NCBI GenBank assembly: GCA_040384645.1
Contig: JAZKIX010000121.1
Span: 1 to 47,826, forward strand
DNA: 47,826 bases
Direction of reading: 5' to 3'
Origin: JAZKIX01 sp040384645
GTDB taxonomy: Bacteria; Pseudomonadota; Gammaproteobacteria; Burkholderiales; Burkholderiaceae_D
Below, in pieces: positions 42,328-47,826 of this stretch. Position numbers and translations under genes: made by a program. How positions within the stretch are numbered: position 1 is the first letter of the stretch; each line of letters begins with the position of its first letter. The notes beneath the pieces were generated by a model. The model saw only the letters and a program-made list of their open reading frames with translations, was not told the origin of the DNA and made no database searches.

Positions 42328-43133
42328 GCGACGTTTTACTCGCTGCAACCGTGACGCCAGCCACTTTCCCCAATGCGGTATCCCTTTTGCGCGCTGCGCT
42401 GACAGAGCGCCGCATGTCAACGTTTAAAGGACGGGGCGGACGCCATCGCGAGCGCTGCGCCGGATGTCGCTTAGTCCCCAGTCATTGCCTATGCGCATGG
42501 CGTCCGGTGCAGCCTTCGCGCGCGGGATTTTGTTTGATCATGACCGAAAAGGAAGTGCATAAACCCACCAACACCGGTTGGCTCGTCGCCGATCTGATCG
42601 CAGATACGATGGCCTTTAGCTGGACCCGCATGGCGGTCGACCCTGCCTTGCCAGCGCTGTTGGCCGACCCGCAGTGGCAACCGTATGTGGTGTTTCCGGG
42701 AGAATTCGTGGCGCCAGAACGGGTGCTCACACAATTGCTGCCGGCAAATCGCAATGAAAATGTGGAGCAGCCAGGTGCGGTACAGAATGGACAAAACAAA
42801 CGACCGCTCTTCATTTTGCTCGATGCAACCTGGCAAGAGGCACGGCGCATGTTTAAGCAAAGCGCTTACCTGATGCACATTCCCGTACTCAGCTTCACGC
42901 CCGAGCAACTATCGCGCTACCGCTTGCGCGACTCGGGCCGTGGCGATCATTTGTGTACTGCCGAAGTTGCTGCCCTATGCCTGGAATTGGCGGACGACAA
43001 CTTGGCGGCGCAGACCTTAACCGCATACTTGGATCTATTTTCAGACCACTATATGCGCGCTAAATTGCAGCAGAAAGTGGATTGGGAAAGTGAGTTGCAC
43101 CTGCGGTTGCGGGAGCTGGCTTTGCTTGCGTAA
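42324..43133 (+). CDS. DTW-domain tRNA aminocarboxypropyltransferase
   Basis: The 269-residue protein has the Cys pattern RCAGCRLVPSHCLCAW (residues about 47-62) and the DATWQEARRM motif (about 171-180) of DTW-domain enzymes. Characterised members place an acp group from SAM on a tRNA uridine (acp3U). The start at 42324 overlaps arsC; an ATG at 42414 would give a length closer to the family. Its presence at the end of an ars operon may be chance cotranscription. A decayed copy of its last 76 codons lies at 44992. Confidence 0.85.
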   Translation: MSDVLLAATVTPATFPNAVSLLRAALTERRMSTFKGRGGRHRERCAGCRLVPSHCLCAWRPVQPSRAGFCLIMTEKEVHKPTNTGWLVADLIADTMAFSWTRMAVDPALPALLADPQWQPYVVFPGEFVAPERVLTQLLPANRNENVEQPGAVQNGQNKRPLFILLDATWQEARRMFKQSAYLMHIPVLSFTPEQLSRYRLRDSGRGDHLCTAEVAALCLELADDNLAAQTLTAYLDLFSDHYMRAKLQQKVDWESELHLRLRELALLA

Positions 43134-43418
43134 ACCAGTGACTACTGACAATTAAAAGCGAAAGCTTTGCCGCATAGGCTGACGCCATCAGTGCGTCTGT
43201 AAATTCGCAAATTTTGGAATTGCTCGCTTCGTCGTAAGTTGATGAGAATGGTAAGCGGCTAGGACGACGCACAATTCGCTGCCGTCCTACATCAGCGCCA
43301 TATTTACGCTGACAGTTTGCAGTCACAAAGTTCTTAAGCTAGAAGTTCGTTTGATTTCGTAGACGCTTGCAAAAGCGATGCGACGCCATCTCACTCAACT
43401 TCATGTTAGGAGGACAAT

Positions 43419-44579
43419 ATGCGCGCTTTAACTTACCACGGCAGTCATGACGTTCGCGTCGACAACGTTGCAGATCCCGTCCTGCAAGCGCCGGACGACA
43501 TTATTTTACAAGTCACTGCAACCGCAATCTGCGGCTCTGATTTGCACTTATATCGCGGCAAAATCCCGACCCTAAAAGACGGCGACATTTTAGGGCATGA
43601 ATTTATGGGTGTGGTGGTTGATGCCGGCCCAGAGGTGACTAAAGTGCAAAAAGGTGACCGCGTGGTGGTGCCTTTTGTGATTGCCTGCGGCCATTGTTAT
43701 TTTTGCGACATGCATTTATTTTCCGCGTGCGAAACCACCAATCCCGATCGGGGCGCGATCATGAATAAAAAGAGCCTGCGCCCAGGTGCGGCGCTCTTCG
43801 GCTTTAGCCACCTTTACGGCGGCGTGCCAGGCGGTCAGGCTGAATACGTACGCGTGCCAAAAGCCAATGTCGGCCCAATCAAAGTGCCTTCGACGCTGCA
43901 AGACGAGCAAGTGCTGTTCTTGAGCGACATCCTTCCCACCGGTTATCAGGCGGTTGTTAACGCAGGCATCGGTAAAGGTTCAAGCCTGGCAATTTTCGGC
44001 GCCGGCCCGGTTGGGTTAATGGCCGCGGCCAGCGCACGCCTGTTGGGCGCGGAACGAATTTTTATGGTCGATCATCATCCGTATCGATTGCAGTTCGCTA
44101 AAGAAGCGTATGGGGTGCATCCCATCAATTTCGACGAAGTTGACCCGGCGGAAGTGATCATACAAAACACCAATTTTCGCGGCGTGGACGGTGTGGTTGA
44201 TGCAGTCGGATTCGAAGCAAAAGGCAGTGCGCTGGAAACCTTGCTCACCAATATCAAGGTCGAAGGCAGCAGCGGCGTTGCGCTACGTCAATGCATCGCC
44301 GCCGTGCGCCGTGGTGGCACAGTCAGCGTTCCCGGCGTGTATGCGGGATTCATTCACGGCTTCTTATTTGGTGATGCCTTTGAAAAAGGTATCGCGTTTA
44401 AAACCGGTCAGACCCACGTCCAGCATTTTTTACCTGAACTATTAGGCCATATCGAAAGCGGCGCCCTGCAACCCGACATCATCATCAGCCATCGCATGAA
44501 GCTGGCGCAAGCGGTTGAAGGCTACAAAATATTTGACCAGAAGGACGACCATTGCAGGAAGGTGGTGTTGACGCCTTAA
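43419..44579 (+). CDS. Zinc-dependent alcohol dehydrogenase (formaldehyde dehydrogenase-like)
   Basis: The 386-residue medium-chain dehydrogenase has catalytic zinc ligands C38, H60 and E61 (ATAICGSDLHLYRG, GHEFMG), and structural zinc ligands C90, C93, C96 and C104. The NAD motif GAGPVG (near 193) is followed by the D of VDHHP. The sequence resembles glutathione-independent formaldehyde dehydrogenase-like proteins. It has a good ribosome binding site (TAGGAGG). It lies between the complete and decayed copies of the DTW gene end. Confidence 0.93.
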   Translation: MRALTYHGSHDVRVDNVADPVLQAPDDIILQVTATAICGSDLHLYRGKIPTLKDGDILGHEFMGVVVDAGPEVTKVQKGDRVVVPFVIACGHCYFCDMHLFSACETTNPDRGAIMNKKSLRPGAALFGFSHLYGGVPGGQAEYVRVPKANVGPIKVPSTLQDEQVLFLSDILPTGYQAVVNAGIGKGSSLAIFGAGPVGLMAAASARLLGAERIFMVDHHPYRLQFAKEAYGVHPINFDEVDPAEVIIQNTNFRGVDGVVDAVGFEAKGSALETLLTNIKVEGSSGVALRQCIAAVRRGGTVSVPGVYAGFIHGFLFGDAFEKGIAFKTGQTHVQHFLPELLGHIESGALQPDIIISHRMKLAQAVEGYKIFDQKDDHCRKVVLTP

Positions 44580-44914
44580 TGAGCGGGCATGTGCGTCATT
44601 TATTTGCGCCCCATCTTGCGGCATTTCTCATTAATGCCGCTGGGTATGCGTGATCGCTGTGGCGCTTGATTGCAATTAAAGCGACGTCTGGGCTCGTCTC
44701 CACGGCCGTTTTTCTGTCGACGCAGCCACAAATTGCGTGTATTTCTGCACGTCGTTGCGGATCGCCACACGCTTTTCAACTTCATTTCCTTGTGATGATT
44801 TGCCTCGCCGCGGATAGCTCAAGCAACTATCACCGCTTAGCCTGCACAGCAAACTTGCTTTGTAATGTAGGGGCAGCATTGCTTTGTCAGGCGCTACGAT
44901 CAATTTTTACGGCT
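44580..44914. other. Gene-free stretch after the dehydrogenase
   Basis: An 8-bp hairpin GCGGCATT/AATGCCGC (44618-44640) without a T tract may help end the transcript. No other feature was seen. Confidence 0.4.
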
Positions 44915-44990
44915 AAATATACTCCCACCAGTAAATAATCTGACGCTCATATAACGTGCGGGAGAGCCCATATTTTGCTCCATACTCCCC
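44915..44990 (+). repeat. Dispersed 76-bp repeat, copy 8
   Basis: Hairpin end ATACTCCCACCAGTAA, core CATATAACGTGCGGGAGAGC, end CATACTCCCC. It ends exactly where homology to the DTW gene begins. Confidence 0.72.
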
Positions 44991-44991
44991 T

Positions 44992-45305
44992 CAACTGTTG
45001 CGCTATCGCCTGCGCGACTCGGGACGTGGCGATCATTTGTGTACTACAGAAGTCGCTGCCCTGTGCTTGTAACTGGCCGACGCACCCTGGCTGCACAGAC
45101 GTTGACTGCGTATCTGGATTTGTTTTCAGATCACTATATGCGCGCCAAATTGCAGCAGAAGGTGGATTAAGAAAGTGAGCTGCACATGCGATTGCGAGAA
45201 TTGGCTTCGCTTGCGTGAGTCCGGCAGCTCGGGAGGAAACCGCTAGCTAGATTTTTTTATAGGGCGGACTGACGCCATCAAGGCACCTGTAGTTCTGGCA
45301 ATTTT
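44992..45305 (+). pseudogene. Decayed copy of the DTW-domain gene 3' end and downstream flank
   Basis: From CAACT at 44992 to the TGA near 45218 the sequence aligns base by base with 42906-43133, the last 76 codons of the DTW-domain gene. It has in-frame stops (CTTGTAACTGG; GTGGATTAAGAA) and a small deletion. Homology extends into the flank (CTGACGCCATCA at 45269 matches 43179). It is a degenerate segmental duplication. Confidence 0.85.
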
Positions 45306-45459
45306 TCTGTCAGCGCAACACGAAAAGCGTTGCAGCCAAAGAATTGCTCTATAGCTTTGTGGAATCCGGCGCCGAGTCTAAAAACGCAGTAGGAATATTA
45401 ATAACTGACCCCCCGCCTTTTTTCATATGAAAAATATGACAGCGTGGCTCAGCGAGAAA

Positions 45460-46245
45460 TTACTGGGCTTTATGTATTAGTTCTTCGATACGGTAACGCA
45501 TCGCGATGTCGTGCCAGGTGGGATTGGTGCTCAATTTTGCAACCGTGCTCTGCACATAGCTGATCAACTCCGGCTGGAGACCCGGTGTGAGCATGATGTG
45601 ACGCGTGAAGCTGTTACGCGGCATGCTGGCGATATAGAGTTTCTTGTTAAATTCAGGAATGCGACGACGCAATGCGTTTATGGTGCTTCGTGAGACAAAC
45701 ACCACATCGACGCGCTTAAGTAGCAGTTTGCGTACATTGTTCTCTTGCGACGGTGCATCGCTGCGCCGCAACTGTTTATTGGCGATCATTTGTTCAACAT
45801 CCGCATAGCGCTGGTTCAGGACGGTGCCAAGCACCTTGCCTTCCAGCGATGTGATACCGGTGAAGTGGATCGGGGCGTCGACATGCGAGACAACCAAGTC
45901 GGTTTCCAGCATGAGCGATTCAGACCAGATGTACTTCGACTTATTTTCATCGTTGACAAAGCGTGGATTCAACCAGGCAACCACGCCTTGCCAATGATGG
46001 TCGAGCAGCATGTTGTCCAGGCGCCCCTTGGGAAGTAATGTAGGCACAAAGTGATAGCGACCGCCGGAGTTATTTGTCAGCAGTTGCGCCAGTTGGCGCG
46101 TCAGGTCGGCGCTTTCATCAGGGATGCTGAAGGGGGCGTAGCTGTAGTAGTTCACCAGAGGCACGTCCACCTCGCTGGCGCCAGCATGTAGTGTTGTCAC
46201 CAAGGCACTTACCAGCAGAACGAAAAATGGATTGCGGATACTCAT
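45460..46245 (-). CDS. Periplasmic solute-binding protein, family 3-like
   Basis: The 261-residue protein has a signal peptide (cleavage near HAGAS, residue about 23) and the two-lobe pattern of extracellular solute-binding proteins family 3 (YYSYAPFSIPDESADLT near residues 33-49, LEGKVLGTVLNQRYADVEQM near 133-152). No ABC permease or ATPase is adjacent, so it may be an orphan binding protein or a sensor-type relative. It lies alone on the minus strand. Confidence 0.82.
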   Translation of the reverse strand: MSIRNPFFVLLVSALVTTLHAGASEVDVPLVNYYSYAPFSIPDESADLTRQLAQLLTNNSGGRYHFVPTLLPKGRLDNMLLDHHWQGVVAWLNPRFVNDENKSKYIWSESLMLETDLVVSHVDAPIHFTGITSLEGKVLGTVLNQRYADVEQMIANKQLRRSDAPSQENNVRKLLLKRVDVVFVSRSTINALRRRIPEFNKKLYIASMPRNSFTRHIMLTPGLQPELISYVQSTVAKLSTNPTWHDIAMRYRIEELIHKAQ

Positions 46246-46735
46246 CGTTGCCTATTGACGTTCACTTTTCCTTGCCGCCTGTGTCATGAAATGCATGCCA
46301 TTTTGCTTCTCAACCTTTTTCAATCGCGCCAATAGCGATAAGTTGCGCAAGCCTGCGTTTTTCCTCTGACGATCTTGCTCTTGATAAGGTGTTTTATCAA
46401 GAGCCAAGCCCTCCGCTTTGTTCTCTTTCAGCGCTGCCCTCTATGTTTATAGGGGAGCAAATTACCAATAGACAGTTAAAATTTGCCAAAACAATGTTTT
46501 AATGCAAGAAGTTGGTAAGCCCATCACGCCGCATCGCAAAAGTGTCTTCCGGTTGCGGTTTTTCTGCAAGTTGAACCGTCATCATTGTTCTCCGGTTTTG
46601 GTGCATGCCCTCACGGGCCAGCACTCTGCCTCTACCATCCGATTCCAGTATCCCTCGATTGCAGAATGAGAGCGGGGTCAAGGTGGACGCATATTTGCTT
46701 TTGTTTCATGATTTTCTCGTAACAAAAACAGTACG
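46246..46735. other. Gene-free stretch with a 10-bp inverted repeat
   Basis: CTCTTGATAA/TTATCAAGAG (46378-46403) lies about 130 bp upstream of the solute-binding gene and may be an operator. The part after about 46690 is homologous to the leader of the RCC1 gene at the left end and probably holds the promoter of the RCC1 gene at 46819. No gene was recognised. Confidence 0.4.
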
Positions 46736-46750
46736 ACCACGATCAGCGAG

Positions 46751-46777
46751 CCGCCCGCCCGATGGGTGGTCTTTTTT
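46751..46777 (+). promoter_or_regulatory. Leader hairpin followed by T6, before RCC1 gene
   Basis: CCGCCC/GGGTGG stem with loop GCCCGAT, enclosed by a wider GACCAC/GTGGTC pairing from 46735, is followed by six Ts, 41 nt before the ATG. The matching structure occurs in the left paralog. Confidence 0.45.
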
Positions 46778-46818
46778 GATATTGCCTTTTTTCGGCTTAC
46801 GACCGCAATGGATACAAG

Positions 46819-47826
46819 ATGCCTTCCTTGAGTAAACTGACCCGACTTTTCCAATTTTTCCTCTTGGCCTGTGCCGCATGGCTCACCTTTTTGCCTGCCC
46901 ATGCCACCAATTTGGCGGGGATTGCCACCATTGCTGCAGGTGGTAACCACACCTGCGCACGAACCACAGCGGGCGGGGTGAAGTGCTGGGGCAATAACTT
47001 CTACGGCCAGCTCGGCAACGGCACCACCACGCAAGCCTCCTTGACGCCGGTGGCGGTGACGGGGCTGGCCAGCGGCGTGACCGCCATTGCCACAGGTAAT
47101 AGACACACCTGCGCGCGGACCACGGCGGGCGGGGTGAAGTGCTGGGGCAATAACCAATACGGCCAGCTCGGCAACAATTCCACCACGGGCGCCTTGACGC
47201 CGGTTGCGGTGACGGGCTTGTCTAGCGGCGTCACCGCCATTGCTGCAGGTTATTACCACACCTGCGCGCTGACCACGGCGGGCGGGGTGAAGTGCTGGGG
47301 CAATAACGACTTCGGTCAGCTCGGCAACACCACCACCACGCGAGCCTTGACGCCGGCCGCGGTGACGGGGCTGACCAGCGGCGTGGCCGCCATTGCCGCG
47401 GGTAGAACTCACACCTGCGCGCTGACCACGGCAGGCGGGGTGCAGTGCTGGGGCAATAACGACTTCGGCCAGCTCGGCAACGGCACCAACACGCAAGCCT
47501 TGACGCCGGTTGCGGTGACGGGGCTGACCAGCGGCGTGGCCGCCATTGCCACAGGTGCTAACCATACCTGCGCGCGGACCACGGCGGGCGGGATGCAGTG
47601 CTGGGGCAGTAACGAATACGGCCAGCTCGGCAACAATTCCAGCACGGACGCCTTGACGCCGGTGGCGATGACGTGGCTGGCCAGTGGCGTGACCGCCATT
47701 GCCATGGGTTTTAGTCACACCTGCGCGCTGACCACGGCGGGCGGGATGCAGTGCTGGGGCTTTAACGGCGTCGGCCAGCTCGGCAACAATTCCACCACGG
47801 GCGCCTTGACGCCGGTTGCGGTGACG
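46819..47826 (+). CDS. Secreted RCC1-repeat protein, C-terminus off window
   Basis: Starts at the ATG at 46819 (MPSLSKLTRLFQ) with a signal peptide ending FLPAHA (residue about 30). It is followed by repeats of 51 residues (153 bp) to the window edge; CWG motifs fall at 46984, 47140, 47293, 47446, 47599 and 47752. The framework HTCA, TTAGG, CWG, GQLGN, LTPVAVTGL and SGV is almost invariant, while positions after CWG and before HTCA vary. A seven-bladed propeller is expected if a seventh unit follows. The left gene shares the leader and signal peptide. An exported binding or adhesion function is inferred. The coding region shows no stop up to 47826. Confidence 0.85.
   Translation, partial: MPSLSKLTRLFQFFLLACAAWLTFLPAHATNLAGIATIAAGGNHTCARTTAGGVKCWGNNFYGQLGNGTTTQASLTPVAVTGLASGVTAIATGNRHTCARTTAGGVKCWGNNQYGQLGNNSTTGALTPVAVTGLSSGVTAIAAGYYHTCALTTAGGVKCWGNNDFGQLGNTTTTRALTPAAVTGLTSGVAAIAAGRTHTCALTTAGGVQCWGNNDFGQLGNGTNTQALTPVAVTGLTSGVAAIATGANHTCARTTAGGMQCWGSNEYGQLGNNSSTDALTPVAMTWLASGVTAIAMGFSHTCALTTAGGMQCWGFNGVGQLGNNSTTGALTPVAVT

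Noticed and set aside
46499..46681. 60-residue minus-strand frame upstream of the RCC1 gene
   Set aside because: No recognisable motif and no ribosome binding site; it lies in a region that probably contains promoters.
46678..47718. 346-residue minus-strand frame with repeated GNGGHAAGQPRHR
   Set aside because: It is the antisense shadow of the RCC1 repeats; the plus strand has a signal peptide and conserved repeat motifs.
46903..47826. DNA-level tandem repeat as non-coding satellite
   Set aside because: The 153-bp period is a multiple of three and the frame is open throughout, with variation concentrated at certain codons.

Overview
The window looks like a chromosomal segment of a betaproteobacterium, most likely Burkholderiales and perhaps Oxalobacteraceae. 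This rests on moderately high GC, the prpBCD plus prpE propionate genes, the TldD/PmbA and DUF4124/DUF2214/DUF1289 proteins, and the domain mix. No rRNA or canonical tRNA allows a firmer placement. Two runs of ten Ns (19844-19853 and 41244-41253) are scaffold gaps; each interrupts a gene.

Layout. Both ends carry paralogous secreted RCC1-repeat proteins in inverted orientation. The left one (complement 1-1003) is frameshifted at a C6 tract; the right one (46819 onward) is open to the window edge. Positions 1561-2181 hold two tandem-repeat arrays, two tRNA-Leu-like sequences and a large hairpin, with no gene. Then come a TldD/PmbA-type protease pair and a beta-glucan module: a LacI-family repressor, GH1, a GH16 lipoprotein and GH3, with GAAAGCGCTTTC operators in front of lacI and GH1. 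These are followed by a methyltransferase divergent from an MmyB-like regulator, xylA-tal for pentose use, a membrane-anchored C13 caspase-like peptidase, an M23 peptidase, and DUF2306 and MipA divergent from a two-component system. Small metabolic and membrane genes fill 24.5-30 kb. The methylcitrate genes prpB, prpC, prpD and prpE occupy 30.3-36.0 kb. From 36.1 to 38.0 kb, three or four small unknown genes on the minus strand are separated by integron attC-like sites; no integrase gene is seen. After that come a LysR regulator, a SnoaL-like secreted protein, an F420-type oxidoreductase, an ars cluster (arsR, aquaporin, arsC) overlapping a DTW-domain gene, a zinc alcohol dehydrogenase, a decayed copy of the DTW gene end, and a solute-binding protein.

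The strongest unexplained signal is a dispersed intergenic repeat of about 76 bp, present eight times in both orientations. Each copy has a short hairpin (ATACT..AGTAT) at one end, a conserved core (AAAACGTGCGGGA) and a C-rich end (ATACCCCC). Two copies flank GH3 as direct repeats, two form an inverted pair around a second nested inverted repeat (27128-27471), and one ends exactly where a segmental duplication is truncated. At least five other inverted-repeat families lie between genes, so the non-coding part is unusually rich in repeats.
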